This document shows, piece by piece, positions 23,901 to 36,186 of a DNA stretch of 64,000 nt. The notes under the pieces are model-generated. The model was not told the DNA's origin. It was given only the letters and a program-made list of their open reading frames with translations, and ran no database searches. Each line of letters starts with the position of its first letter. The first letter of the stretch is position 1. This DNA is from Cheiracanthium punctorium. Lineage: Eukaryota > Arthropoda > Arachnida > Araneae > Cheiracanthiidae. The stretch is from positions 1,054,001 through 1,118,000 of the forward strand of contig JAWZYV010011619.1 in NCBI GenBank assembly GCA_038373885.1. Direction: 5' to 3'. The position numbers were made by a program, and so were the translations under genes.

Positions 23901-24140
23901 GAATATGCTGTGCATGCAGAAGATGTATTCAGAGAAAGCCAGTGCCAAAACTGGTTATCAAAATTTTGATCCTGCAATTTTGATGTTGAAGGCGCATCAC
24001 GTTCTGGAAGGCAGATTGAAGATGATGACGACACAATAAAGGCATTAATTGATGAAAACCGGCGAGTAACAACTCGTGAGATCGCTGAAAGATTAAATTT
24101 ATCGAATTCGACCATTCATGATCATTTGAAAGGCCTCAAA
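23901..24140 (+). pseudogene. N-terminal (helix-turn-helix) fragment of a mariner transposase
   Basis: One frame from 23901 reads with a single stop and gives ESQCQNWLSKF, SRSGRQIEDDDDTIKAL, then RRVTTREIAERLNLSNSTIH. This is the classic mariner order: a first HTH ending Q-x-W-x-x-K-F, the linker S-R-S-G-R, then D-D-D-x-I-K-A-L-I and the second HTH. The stop is TGA after W-L-S-K-F, where Arg is usual, consistent with CGA to TGA decay. The catalytic domain is missing. Confidence 0.8.
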
Positions 24141-24268
24141 ACTCAACATATGGGTTCTTCATGTTCTTAAATAACAGTATGATTTTCCGAAAAACCCAAT
24201 AAGTATTCGCTTTTCTTTAATATATGAGAGTATTGCATTTTAGTATTTTACACGTAGCATATTCACAT

Positions 24269-25338
24269 CGTATGCTACGAATATGCTAAAGATCATTGAA
24301 ATGCATTTTCGTCAAGCCGTGCCTCTTCCTTGTAAGCATCATTATATTCTTTACGTGAAACTTTATAAAAACGTCATAATCGTTTCCTTTGCCTATACAA
24401 GTGTGCACAGGTTTTACTTTGGAGTTCTAAGTTGCATAATATTTAATACTTGTTGCTATACCTACGAGAAAACAAAACATTATATTTAAAAATATACAAA
24501 CACACAACAAAAATTTTTGATAAAATATTAAACATGAAACCTTGGTTTAACTCTACCCGTATCTGAAATCGAATTTTGTAATATAAACTTCATGTCCGAC
24601 CACGAGTTCGCTCTTTCAAAACTTTTAACATAAACATTTTTTTTATTAAAATTATTTTTCAACAAAGTTTAACGATTTTGAAATGGATTTATAGGAGTTT
24701 GTCTTAACCTAAAAATAGTATTTTCACATGAACATTAAGTTGTTTTTGTCGTTTTAATTACAATACTTTTGCATAGAAAATATTCATTTTTGAAGCAAAT
24801 TATAATTCTTGAAAATAAATAGCTCACTAAACAGCATTATAAGCACTTTATAGAAATAAAAGCACTCTAGACAAAAATGTACAAGGTATTAAAAATAAAC
24901 ACAATTAAATTATATGGCCGCATAAAATTTTTAATCCATATTTTTCGGTATGTATCAACAATTAAAATGGTTTATTTTTAGGGTTTTATGTAGTAAATAT
25001 TTTAGAAAAGTTAGTTTAAATGTACTCCAAAGATCGTGCACGTAAAATTGTTTTTAGCAAGGATAAATTATAAAAAAGCAACAAGAAATCGAAAACCGAT
25101 TTTTAAACTACCAGTAAAGAGTAACTTGCACATGAACATGTCTGGTTCTAAAAGTCCATGTGGACTGTTTCTGGTCGAGGCAATTTAAATAAGACGTTTT
25201 CCCTTTTTTTGATGAAGACATAAACTATTGTTGCGAAATAATAACTTAATTTGCTCTCGTATTGCATGCGCCACCGTGAAACTAGTTATACAGGCATAAT
25301 AGCGAAGTCCTCAGGTAATGGTAAACTTGTGGAAGTAA
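24269..25338. other. Intergenic, nothing recognised
   Basis: AT-rich sequence with no inverted ends, tandem repeats or splice-flanked frames that I could find. Confidence 0.4.
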
Positions 25339-25339
25339 C

Positions 25340-25727
25340 CCTGTAGCCTTGGCGACAAACTTGGCGATCGTCTTGGCAACTTGGCGACGGATTTGGCGAC
25401 CTTGGCGACAAATGGTGGCTTCTAGAAAATTCATGTCTCGAGACCATATTTCAATTTGATAATGGTGACGTCATCATCTTTATAAAAGCGCTAGGATTTC
25501 TCTCCGGGCAGTTCAAATGAGTGATAGACTTTTAAGCGCACGGTTGATTCTGTGATATGAATAGCGTTATTGTTGTGCTTATTTAGGATTTTAGTTAGTG
25601 CATGTTAATGTTTCTTGTGTTATTTTGAGCTATCGAGCTGCGAGCCGTGGAATAAAGTGTTATTTTTTTTGTTTACTGTGCTCATTAGACTGCTTTAAAA
25701 TACACCCACTTGGCGATTTTCGTAACA
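25340..25727 (+). mobile_element. Probable solo LTR of a retrotransposon
   Basis: A G+C-richer block carries, in order, a tandem array of TTGGCGA motifs (25348-25410), a perfect CRE (TGACGTCA, 25466-25473), a TATA box (TATAAAAG, 25481), an initiator-like TCTCCGGGCAGTT about 20 bp further on and AATAAA at 25651. That is U3-R-U5 order. GTAAC occurs just outside the left end and at 25722, a possible 5-bp target duplication; TG...CA ends at 25342 and 25727 are the alternative. No internal retrotransposon sequence is attached. Confidence 0.5.
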
Positions 25728-27657
25728 CTATGAAAGGAAATTTCTTTAAATGTGAAAAAGCATAATGAAATTAACCATTTACTTATTTAAGCCGCATTTT
25801 ACACTTGATAAAAGAAACAATGATGTTCCAACATGCCAATTACGTATGAATAAGTAGACTGACGATTTATGTCTCGATAGTGTGGCTACTAATAAAAGGT
25901 TTCGCACGCTAATAAGAAAGAGTACAGTGTACCATATTTGAAAAATTAACTAACGAGTGAAAAATTTGATACACCGCATTACAGTATGCATGTAAGATAC
26001 TTTTTAGCATGCGTGGGATTGAAACACGCGTGTTTGAATAATTAATGTTAAGAAATATGAATTTTAAAATGTTTTAAGATCTCCAAGTAATAAGATTTTC
26101 TTATATCCAAACGATTGTTTCAAATTAGTACCTACACAAGAATTTCTGCTGCTTCTTAGAACCATTAAAATCAGCATACACTTTAAAAATGTAAGGCTGG
26201 CAATTATTTTCAAAAATTTGTGTAAACGATGACTTTTAAATGCAACATATGCGGAAATGCTACACTGATAATATGTTGCGAAACATGCTTAACTTTGTTA
26301 ATTTAGTTTTATTTTACTATCGCAGTTTTCAAAATAATTCTTTAAATATTTCAAACTGTAACAATACTTTCACATTTTACATGCATATATATATAAAAAA
26401 TCAACTTATTCTCCTCTTTTAAGCAGTCACAGAACTTGCATTTGTAATTAGGAATTATGAATACATATTTCTACCGAATTACAATTTTTTTCTTAAAATG
26501 CATTTTCAATGAACACTCCAAAAGATGTAACGTTAGCATTTCCTCCAGGGCAAAACACTTTAAGTAATGACATTCCCATCTTCGGAAAAATGCAATTTAC
26601 AATTAGAATCAATTTCCCCTTCTCCTGAAAAGAAGACACAATTTATAAGTATCGTTACGCAGTCAGAATTTTTAAAAACATGACTCTGGAGAAATTCTAC
26701 GTAATTAATTATATTTAATGTGTCATTAAAATAGTAAAGAAAATATTCACGAAACGAAAAGAAAATATCCGATTATTTTTGACGATGCATATTTTCTCGC
26801 AAATTATTTTAATGCCGCCATTCTATTAATGAATCTGAAAAGTAATAGAAAAACACATGTAGGAAATTTATCTGTAATTTAGTTTTCTGTGAAAAGTAGC
26901 GATATGTTTTTAAAATTGAATAAATTGAATTGTAATCTTTTAAAGTATCACTGAAATTTTTATAAAAATGTTTTTGAAATGTTTTTATTATTCCATTAAA
27001 CCATAAAGACATATTTTTATTTTTCATTCTGTATTAGAGATTTCTCAAATACTGTTAATGTTTTGTAAATGCACTTGATATATTTCAGTAAATATAAGGA
27101 TCTCATTCATAACATATTAATAGCTGAATGTCCGTTCTTCAAAAGGAAAGAAGAATACATTTTCTAATACACGCAAATTAAATCTATTCAATAGAAGGAG
27201 AATTGAAATTTTTTTTACACGTAACATCCAAATAGCTAATCTTAACTTAAAACAAATCAATTTCCCTTCGCTCTATAGTACTTTGTAATAGTTTGCTTCT
27301 TGAAATATTTAGAGCTCTTCGCACTGCAGACAAAACTATTTATGTGCTAGTTGCCGATATTACGACCTTAAACTGCTCGATTTAGCACCAATGAAGAAAA
27401 GATAAAAATGGTGAAAATCTCAAAATCTCTGCACTTATTTTTTTGCAACGATATTTGACTTTCAATTTTGAATTTATGAGGGAGTAACTATTATTGAAGT
27501 ACCCTCTATAACAGAAAAAACGAAGTATCAAGAAGGAATTGTCCGATTGCGATAAAAATTGGTGGATGTAAAGAACATATTTAAAGAGACAAGCGATTAA
27601 CATTTCCGAACAAGTGAATGATTTAATGTAGAATTTGAGCAGTACAAAGCGAATAAG
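25728..27657. other. Intergenic, nothing recognised
   Basis: Among the most AT-rich parts of the window. Open frames are short and low-complexity. Confidence 0.4.
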
Positions 27658-28671
27658 TCAATAAGATTTTGGTTCACATCTGGCCTCGATGCAAGCTGTC
27701 ACCCGGCGTGGCGCAGACAGATAAAGTTCCCGGATGGTGTCCTGTGGAATTTCTTCCCATATAGCCTCCAACTGTTGGGCTAAATTGGCAACATTTTGAA
27801 ATGGTTGAAATCGCCTTCCCATAACGTCCCAAATGTGCTCTATGGGAGAGAGATCAGGCGACCTAGCTGGCCAAGGAAGAAACAGTGAAAGCTTGAAGTC
27901 AATTCACAGTGACACATGCCGTATGCAGCCGGGCATTGTTGAAAAGTAATTCCAGGGTGTTGCAAAAGGAACGGTAACACAACCGGTCGTAAGATGTCTT
28001 CAACGTACCGCTGTGCTGTCAGTGTACTAGAAATGACTATCAAAGGGGTCCGGCTATCAAAAGAGATGGCCCCCCCAGACCATAACACATTGCTGTGGGC
28101 CTGTGTGACATGTGACAGTCAGCACAGGATCCCCCTCTGCCCTGGACGTCTCCAGACACTTCTGCGGTTGTCGTCAGAACACAGTTGGAAAAGGGACTCG
28201 TCACTGAAGACTATAGCCAGTCAACCAGTCAGCGCAGTTCCAGGTTGATCGAGCACGGCACTACAGTAATCGAAGTTGAAGGTGTACAGGCGTGAGAGGC
28301 AACCGGCGTAACGGTCGGCGTGATCGTAAATTCCGCTCTCTCAATCGTCTGTGGAGGGTCATGTTGGATACATGTGTGCGGGTCACACCGTGGATAGTTG
28401 ATAGCGACGAATCCGGTGCTGTGACAGCTGCTCGGACAATCGCTCTATCTTCCCGTTCTGTTGTGGCCCTCTGTCGACCCCTACCATTTCGAAGCTGATA
28501 TCTACCGTTGTTGACCCACTCTTGCCAGCACTGTCTAATAGGCTCATCGCTTCTACTCAGATGTCAAGCGATTCTTCGATTCGTCTTACCAGTCTCTTTC
28601 AGTCCGATCGCACGACCTCTTTCAAACTCCGGCATCTGCTCTTAACGTGCTCGAATCCTTCGGCGTGGCAT
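27658..28671 (-). pseudogene. Near full-length Tc1-family transposase pseudogene (family 2)
   Basis: The minus strand reads from ATG at 28671 (MPRRRIRAR) to TGA at 27658 (EARCEPKSY), about 338 codons, the normal Tc1 length. In order: an N-terminal HTH (MPEFERGRAIGLKETGKTN), a GRGRQRATTEREDR linker, a catalytic block FSDESLFQL (first Asp), VWGAISF, QRYVEDILRPVVLPFL, a block after ITFQQ where the second Asp has been lost, and SPDLSPIEHIWD with the final acidic residue. Lesions include stops in the first HTH (one where Arg is usual, CGA to TGA), another before the first Asp block, and frameshifts near the first Asp and after ITFQQ. Dead copy. Confidence 0.88.
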
Positions 28672-28905
28672 TGTTACTGCCGACGTAAGATATCGCAGTC
28701 GAAATGCAACAAAAGTTTTAACCATCGGAATGAGAATCGCTCCTTATATGCCCCTGCTGAATGTGCAGTTTCGATGCGCTAGCGCTTCCGCTATTTATTC
28801 ATTGGACTTCAGATTTCAATTATTTGCATGTTCGGTCCGAATGTCTTTGCGTACGAAATTTCGTTACAATCGGGCATCTACTTCTTGGGGCACCGATATT
28901 TTAGT
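28672..28905 (-). mobile_element. 5' flank of the Tc1 family 2 element
   Basis: This stretch keeps the higher G+C of the transposase and ends near GGTGCCCCAAGAAGTAGATG on the minus strand, a plausible element boundary. I could not match it to an inverted copy at the other end. Confidence 0.3.
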
Positions 28906-31900
28906 TATAGATTGTATTTTTACCAAACAAAATGTATGACGGAAATGAAACCGGTGATGCTAAACTGTTGTAAACTTTTTGAAAATTTGAAAGTCAACCG
29001 TGGCTTCTTAGGTTCTCAATCTACGTCTAGTAATTTTTATAGTTATGATTAATTAAATAAACATTAGGGGAGCTATTACCATCTAATCTGATTCTCATAT
29101 CAACTGTCATCAAACGATAAAACCTCAAATTAATAAAACTTTTTGTGATTGACTATGAAAAATTTCAGCTCAATAGGTTTTATAAGCATCCCTGGTGAGA
29201 CTGTTTCAAATACTTACATTATGGTTAAAATTTTTCAAACAAATTACGCAAATATATTGCTGAACTCGGTACTTTAACGAGTAAAATAAATACTTCTCTG
29301 CAAAGTCGTATTGTAAAAATTCTACAAAAAAAAACCCTCTCATAAATAATATCACGCATTATAAACATCCAATTAAGATCACAACCGTTCTTATCACTTC
29401 TTGTATAGAGATAATCTAAAATACTGTTCGTGATTCTCGTCACTTACAAATATGGGTGAAGCAACATGTTTGTTGTGCTTTTTTCAAAAAATAATAAAAT
29501 GCTTGAATAACTCTTTAGCATTCAACTACTTTGCTGATGACTAAGATACTTAACTAATTTCTAATCACTTTAAAATAAAATAAAAATTTTCTTTTAAGTA
29601 TTTAACTTGAGAAAAAATAATCACTAGCAATACATTGAAAAATTTTGAGTGGAATAAGCTTTGAAAATCAAAATATTTTTTACATCATTAAGATTAAAAT
29701 CTTTCTTCCATTAATGTAGCAGTTTCTAAAAGTATATAAACTCTCACATATACATTAGCATGCATAAAATTAAGTGTAAGCTATAATTAGTTTATAACTG
29801 AGTAAAATAATCAAGTGTAGAACTGAGAACTCAATGCAAATTGCATGCGGATGACGCTATACCAGGTCAATTGAGGCATAACTAATTTAAGTTATTTCGA
29901 AATTTCTTATATAAACAGATTTTACTTGTCGCTGAATAATCTTCATCTTATGCTTTTATTTCTGATCATTCAGTAGACGAACATAATCAAAATTATTTCC
30001 GAATATTTTTAATAAACTTCGGCATTAAAGACGAAGAAAATTATTCATCTCATTACTTATATCAATTTTTTCTTTTTTTTTTTTAAGAATAGTTCATTTT
30101 TTGCAGAGAAGAAAATAAGAGACAACAATAAACAAGCAGTATATAATTTTTTATTGAAAGAATAAATTAAGTATAAAAAATAAGAAAAAAGCGCCTTGAA
30201 ATCAAAGTTAATTTAAGAAAGAATGTTCAAAATGTTCAGGTTGACGAACAAATTATTCATTAGTGTTTTGCATCGATTTAACTGCGAGGACATTCCTTCA
30301 AGTATCTCGACATGTTGAATCACGTTATAAATCACCTAGTACGTGAAAGGTTTTTTTTTTCCGTCTGCAAGGGTGTTTTTTTTTCTTTCAAACTTAAGTA
30401 CGAATATAAATGAACTTGCGGAGAAGAATAAAAATGAATTGAGGCGTGTTGAATTAATTTAGCATTCAGACGTTTCCTCTATGTTTTCTATGGGAATGCT
30501 GATTGATTTTTTTTCATGACTTTGAATTTATAATAATAAGAATTTGCGTGCTGTGGTTTTTTGAAATATTAATCATAGAGTTGATTACAATATTTATTTA
30601 CTAAATTTTCAGAAATTTTGTATTTTTTCTAGAATGAATTGAATGTAAAAGCACATTTAAAAAAACATTCTTATGCACGAAGGTATTTTAAAAACTCAGC
30701 ATTAATTATAGTACTCAAATGCATATAATAAACATTTGTGATTTATTTTTAGTTAGTACAGCAGTGCTTTTTATAACTGGGATCCGAAAATGATTTAAAA
30801 TTAATTGGTATTCAAAGTATTTGGTCATGCGCTGTCTGATGTTCATAAGTAAAAAGGAAACATACCTTTAAAACTTCTTCAAAGGAATATATGATACGAA
30901 TGCTTCTCGGACAATATCAAGTCTTAAAAATTGAAATAATAAATATTTAAAAAATATCTATCAATAATCTTTTGAAAAAATAGGAAAAATGTCAACTTAT
31001 TTTCTTTTATAACTTTTTTTTACTATTCTTATTTATGGTAATTTTCTTTATTGATTCCTGGGGAAGTGTTCATCATATAGTCGCCGTTAGGTGTGTATGA
31101 GCAATTCGACACCTAACCTCAAGCAACTCACTAAGCGTGCTTTACGCCAAAATGCTTCTATTTTTTTTTTTAATTTAATAAGTTTTTCTGAACTTTTTTT
31201 TTCTTAAAGCAGATTTTGTACACGCGACGTTTATGTCCTCATTTCTTCCAGCTTATTTAAAAACGCAGAAACTTAAGTGAAACTCTTTGGATATTTCAGA
31301 GATGTGGTTTTGTTTCTCAGTCAGTCTTGATGCATGTCTACATTAATGATTCTATATTCTTTACATTTGAAAAGTAAAAAAAAAGTCGCTTTTTTCGATT
31401 GTATTTCATGCGTAACAACATTTCCCCATCAATGTTACACTGTCAATACCCACCGTCATCCCACTTACACACGTAGAGATTTGAAGATAAAAACAAAGTT
31501 TGGTAGGTATGTATGCTTACTTGAAATCTGTTTTCAAGTGATTAGAAGAGTTTGATCAAAGAATTACAGAATGGATAGAATCCCCTATTCACCAAAGCAA
31601 TAGAACAAACTCCAAAGTTAAATAAATAAGCAAACAATGGGCAGTGATGAATTGTAATGAGATGAAATTTTTTAGATACGCATTTTCCCTTAATATCTCT
31701 TTCAAGCTGTAATGGTTTTCTTTAAAAAAAATTAATTTGACTGCTGAAGATTTTATTTTTATCTGTTTCTAAATTTCGCCTTTAATTGCAATCATTTGAA
31801 TAAACACGAATTAAGGCTGGTCAAAAAAGAGCTTTAGCAGTTTAAGTCACATCTCCTTTCTTTTTCAAACTGTCAGGTACATGCCGATTAGCATTGTCCA

Positions 31901-31930
31901 CAACTGTCCGAATTTACTGTGTCCTTTTTA
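28906..31930. other. Intergenic, nothing recognised
   Basis: AT-rich. A short inverted pair GTTAGGTGT/ACACCTAAC near 31087-31120 is the only structure noted. Confidence 0.4.
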
Positions 31931-32253
31931 TTATTGGGGCACCCAGTGGGAGGCCAGCGTTACGCCCTATGAATCGAAAGACTAGTTAACATCTATGCTC
32001 AAGCCGGAATTCGAACCCGGACACAAGGCGTGATAGAATGGCTGTTAAGCCACTAGGGATGGACGCGAGACGAAAAATAAACGTCTCGCGTCTCGCAAAA
32101 TAGCCTAAAAGCTTGTCTCGTCTCGCAAAAATCCCTATATCGTAATGTTAAAAATGTGTCTCGTCTCGCAAAAAAGCTGTAAATCTCTGTCTCGTCTCGC
32201 AAAAAAGTCGTCTCGCGTCCATCCCTATAAGCCACTACACCACCTGAGTGGCG
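31931..32253 (-). repeat. tRNA-derived SINE (family B), split by a hAT MITE
   Basis: On the minus strand the tRNA-like head starts GCCACTCAGGTGGTGTAGTG (A box) and, after the insertion, continues to the B box GGGTTCGAATTCC. A SINE body follows toward 31931. Removing the insert and one copy of TAAGCCAC restores normal tRNA spacing. Confidence 0.72.
32054..32227. mobile_element. hAT-type MITE, 174 bp, with exact 8-bp target duplication
   Basis: The ends are perfect 20-bp inverted repeats, TAGGGATGGACGCGAGACGA. The flanks TAAGCCAC (32046-32053 and 32228-32235) are identical 8-bp duplications, the hAT length, and TAGGGATG fits hAT termini. The interior is four or five repeats of a GTCTCGTCTCGCAAAA motif. 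Confidence 0.85.
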
Positions 32254-33895
32254 AAATCTCAATATAATTTCAGATATAATCAAAAGCTTACTTTTATTTA
32301 TTTAATTGCAAACTACGAACATACGTTTGCTTTTTGCTTTCAAGAATAGAGGGTTTTCTTTTATTCAGTGGTAAAAAAATTACTTAAAATTGTACTTCTT
32401 GTTGGTCTAGATTGATGCATTTAGCATTGCTTGCATGTATTAAAATGGATTTTAAGACCGATTCCTTTCATTTTTTACCGTATTTTTAAAAAGTACTTTG
32501 TGAAACTTCTTTAGAAAGTCTTGAAAATATTTTCATTCTATTCTGAGGGGCGAAAATACATTTTTGCTTAGTTTGTAACTAATGTATTTTTAGATTAAAT
32601 GCACAGATAATTTTACTTGAATGTGAATTAACTTTTTTATTTTATTCTAATGAACTTCAAAAGCTTTTAATGTTAATAATGGAAACTTTTTAATACATTA
32701 ATAGCGATAAATTACTTCATAATACGAACAATTCTCATTAACATCTTCAGAGCATAAAAGTTATTCATCAAATTTATATTTTTACAATGTGGTCGTGTTT
32801 GCATTATTTTCTTTTAGCGATATTCATAATTTTGTAAACATATTTTTGACCTTAAATATAATTGTAATAACTATATTGTATTACAACTATTCTACACTGG
32901 CGTAAGAAATTAAGAGAATTTGCAGACTTAGTCGATTATCTCTCTATCTATACTGCACCGATTTTTATCTCCATCTACTGGACCGATTTTAATGAAATTT
33001 GATATGTACAGCAGCGGAAAAAGAATGCCCGCTTGCTCTTTATTTGACCATTATTCGTCGTACTGCAGAGTTATATATACCATTCGCTTGCAAATAAAGT
33101 ATACTTTAATTTTCTAGTAATTTAATTTTCATAAGGGACCGTCCTCATATTTAATTCTGCATCAATTTCGTTTTTTATGAAAACAGACTACTTTGACTTT
33201 ATTAAACGAAAGAAAACTTTCAAATTACCCCCAAATATAAATTTTCACCAATTTTCTAGGATAATTTCCGGAGATATCGTGAATTATATTTTGCGCGATT
33301 TTAAGGGACTTTCTGCAATTGAGAAACGCTATTAGTACGTTCCGAATTTTTCGCCTTTCATTAATTTCGATCGCGAGAGTTAAAAGAAATAAATATTATT
33401 TTCAGGGAAAATACTGTTTCTAGACTTTTGTACTAAGTTTTGTACTAAAAGTTTTTTGTACTAAGAATATCAGATGTAGAATTTAGTATTTTAGTCAGTG
33501 GTCCAAATGACACGTGAGTCCATAATTTCCTTGATTCGTACACATGATTTAAAGGAAAAATACAAAACGACTGCTCACGATTTTGAAAAGATTTTTAATT
33601 TTGGAATTGTTATTGAGTATTTCTCTTGAAGGTTCTCTTAGACGGGTGAAATGTTGCCAGGAGTGAGAGGCTGTTCTCTGCTCTTCTGATTATAATCATG
33701 AATGTTACGGCTGAAAAGAGTACAAGTGGGCCTTTCTTTTTTTTCCCGCAGCTGACATACATTGATACGATAAAAAACAAATACCCATTCAATAATTGTA
33801 ATACACACGCATCATCGTACATAACACTCGTTGGAGTCGGAAGGTATGAAACAGCGGTTGCAGAATAAACAAAACAAAATACGTTAATAAATGGT
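32236..33895. other. Intergenic, nothing recognised
   Basis: AT-rich. The minus frame that runs from the Tc1 element into 33610-33895 is beyond the original transposase stop and is not coding. Confidence 0.4.
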
Positions 33896-34889
33896 TTAAT
33901 AGTGGGTAAGGTCCCCTCTTACAGATATACAGGTCTCGCAGCGTGATTTCATACTTGAAAGTCAGTTTGTCATTTCCTGTGTCATCTGGTCCCCCTCGCA
34001 ATGCTGTTTTCATTCCCTGGATGGTTCTCGGAGGGGGATTGCGAGTTGACATTGCCCTCCCCAGAGCATCCCAGACATGCTCTATAGGATTAAGGTCTGG
34101 AGATCTGGATGGCCAATGCATCCGGCAAATATCCCTACTCTCTAGAAATTCGTTGACCAGAAGAGCTCTATGTGGCCTCGCCTTATCGTCCATTAAAATA
34201 AACTCAGGGGCAACCGCACCCCTGAAAAAGCGAATATAGGGCTCCAAGACCTCATCTTTATGCCTCACACCAGTCACAGTGCCTCTTTTAAAGACATGGA
34301 GAGGTGTGCGCCCATCCAACCTGATGCCTGCCCGGACCATTAAACTTCCTCTGCCATAATGGTCGATTTTGCGGATAATGGAGGGTAGGTAGCGGATCCC
34401 TGGTTCTCTCCATATGAACGGATGTCGAGAATCGGTGTTTAACTTGAACCGGTACTCATCAGTGAAGAGAACGGTCCCCTGTTGATCCATACTTCAATCT
34501 CTATGCTCTCTGAACCATGCTAAACGGATTCTCCGGTTCCTAGTAGTAAGCGGGACGCAAATAGCAGGTCTTTTTGCAATCAACCCTCTTCCATAAAGTC
34601 TTTTGAAAACGGTCACCTTTGATGCACGGGTTCCTGTGGCTGCATACAAGTCACGAGAGAGCTGAGAAGCCGAATCACTCCATTTACGCCTCGCTGTAAT
34701 GGACAAATAGCGATGTTCTCTGGCCATCGTAGCTTTTGGACGACCTTGCCCAGGCTTTCTCACGATGGATCCGGTTTCCTGGAACTGTTTCCGTAAGTTG
34801 CACATGACGTTGCGCGTTAAAGTGAACTCTTTACATATATGGACTTGAGATTGGCCTGATTCTAGCCTCCCCGCAATTTGCCACCTCAT
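33896..34889 (-). pseudogene. Tc1-family transposase pseudogene (family 1), only a few lesions
   Basis: The minus strand reads MRWQIAGRLESGQSQVHICK (HTH), GQGRPKATMAREHR, a second HTH-like segment, then TGA at 34494. One codon later the same frame resumes with MDQQGTVLFTDEYRF (first catalytic Asp), ILMDDKARPHRA (second Asp) and WPSRSPDLNPIEHVWDALG (third acidic residue, DD34E spacing). The interrupting stop lies where Tc1 proteins have Trp. A further deletion near 33980-34000 shifts the frame; the displaced frame still encodes SMKSRCETCISVRGDLTHY, the typical Tc1 end, at 33896. The true start may lie upstream, where no ATG is in frame. Confidence 0.9.
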
Positions 34890-36186
34890 TCCGTCCTCTA
34901 AACGTTCGTAGTTACTCGTTTTTACTGTTACAGTTTGAAATTAACCGATTGCTGCAAAATAACACCAAGAAATTCGCCGAGGTGTGCTAGCGAACGAAAT
35001 GCGTCTCAAATTACGCGCTTACAAAGCCTGTTTTTCTCTGGCTCCGCCTAGACACACGTGTACGCTTACGTATTTGGCGTAAAATATTTGCATTTTTGTT
35101 TGGAAGCATTGGTTTTACATTAAATTCAGTTCTTTTCGCGAAATTCGATAAAATATGAAAATCCTCTTAATTTATCTCTAAATTTCACGAGTGTATTTTC
35201 ATATTCAGTGCAAAGGTAATTTATTTGAAAACTATTTTATTTTCTTTTATTCTAATGTCCAATTTTTTCATAATTTTTATACTACGTCAGTTATACTTGT
35301 ATTATTTGTATTCAGCGACTGCCATAACTTTGTAATAAAAATATCTAAAATTAAAATTCTATTCTAAAATTAAAGTTATTTTCGTTGTTTCAGAGATTTT
35401 AAATTGTTCGAAATTTAGAAATTATAAAAATTGTGAAATTCACTGAAATATTGTTTTCAAATATTCATCTTACGTTTTACTTGAAATAATAGTACTATAC
35501 CAAACAGCAAATACTAGTTTAAATTCATTTATTTGATTGTGTACATGTATGTATATACTATATATATTTTTGTAACTTGTAACAGTTTGTCTTATTTACA
35601 CTGAGCTTCGGGCGAGAGCTTTCGAATGCTCCTCATGCACCCTTGAGAATTAGGTCGATGCACTAGAAAGATCTGCGGCGAAATACAGTGTAACAAAGGT
35701 AAACTAATTGCAAATTACAACTATATGTGCAATGAATGAAACGAATAATACAAATACTGCACATATTTGTGAATGTATGTATTTATTTTGGTTGATCAAT
35801 TTTGGTATTTTTATTAGATACTACGTCAATTAGTTTAAATATTTCGCTTTATGATACATATTTAAAATGAAAAATAAATGCATTTTTCAGAAAATTTTCA
35901 TTCCAAAGTTTAATTGTATTTATTTATATTTTGACCGAGGCTTTCTTTTATGGATTGAAATAGATACAATTAACTAGTAACTATACCTTGTAAATTATCG
36001 TTGTACAAAGTTACTCAAACCGATATCCAGCTCTGCATTCTCTCAAAATCTCATTTGAATATGCTTCATGGAACCTCAACAGAAAAATCATTAACATAAT
36101 GAACGTTAATATTTTAAAAATACTGCCATTTGTGAAGCAAATACTCTAAAAAACACTAGAATACACTAAATGTTTCAATAAAAGTA
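34890..36186. other. Intergenic; G+C-richer patches at 34970-35090 and 35600-35690
   Basis: The first patch may be the Tc1 5' flank. The second is bounded by TTACACTG and CAGTGTAA but I cannot assign it. The rest is AT-rich. Confidence 0.3.

Larger units (their letters stand above)
23166..24268. mobile_element. Mariner remnant with inverted ends, host of a piggyBac-type MITE
   Basis: The left segment ATGTGAATATGCTACGCGTG and its near-complement at 24236-24268 form roughly 32-bp inverted repeats. Inside are the complete piggyBac-type MITE and a mariner transposase N-terminal fragment, so a deleted mariner copy that received a MITE is the simplest reading. The pairing of these ends with the mariner fragment is inference. 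Confidence 0.42.

Noticed and set aside
27994..29052. Series of plus-strand ORFs of 68-86 codons
   Set aside because: Antisense shadows of the Tc1 pseudogene and its flank; the minus strand holds all transposase motifs.
33943..34239. 98-codon plus-strand ORF
   Set aside because: Antisense shadow of the Tc1 transposase.
35590..35700. Small structured RNA bounded by TTACACTG and CAGTGTAA
   Set aside because: Only an 8-bp outer stem; the interior does not fold into a recognisable RNA by eye.
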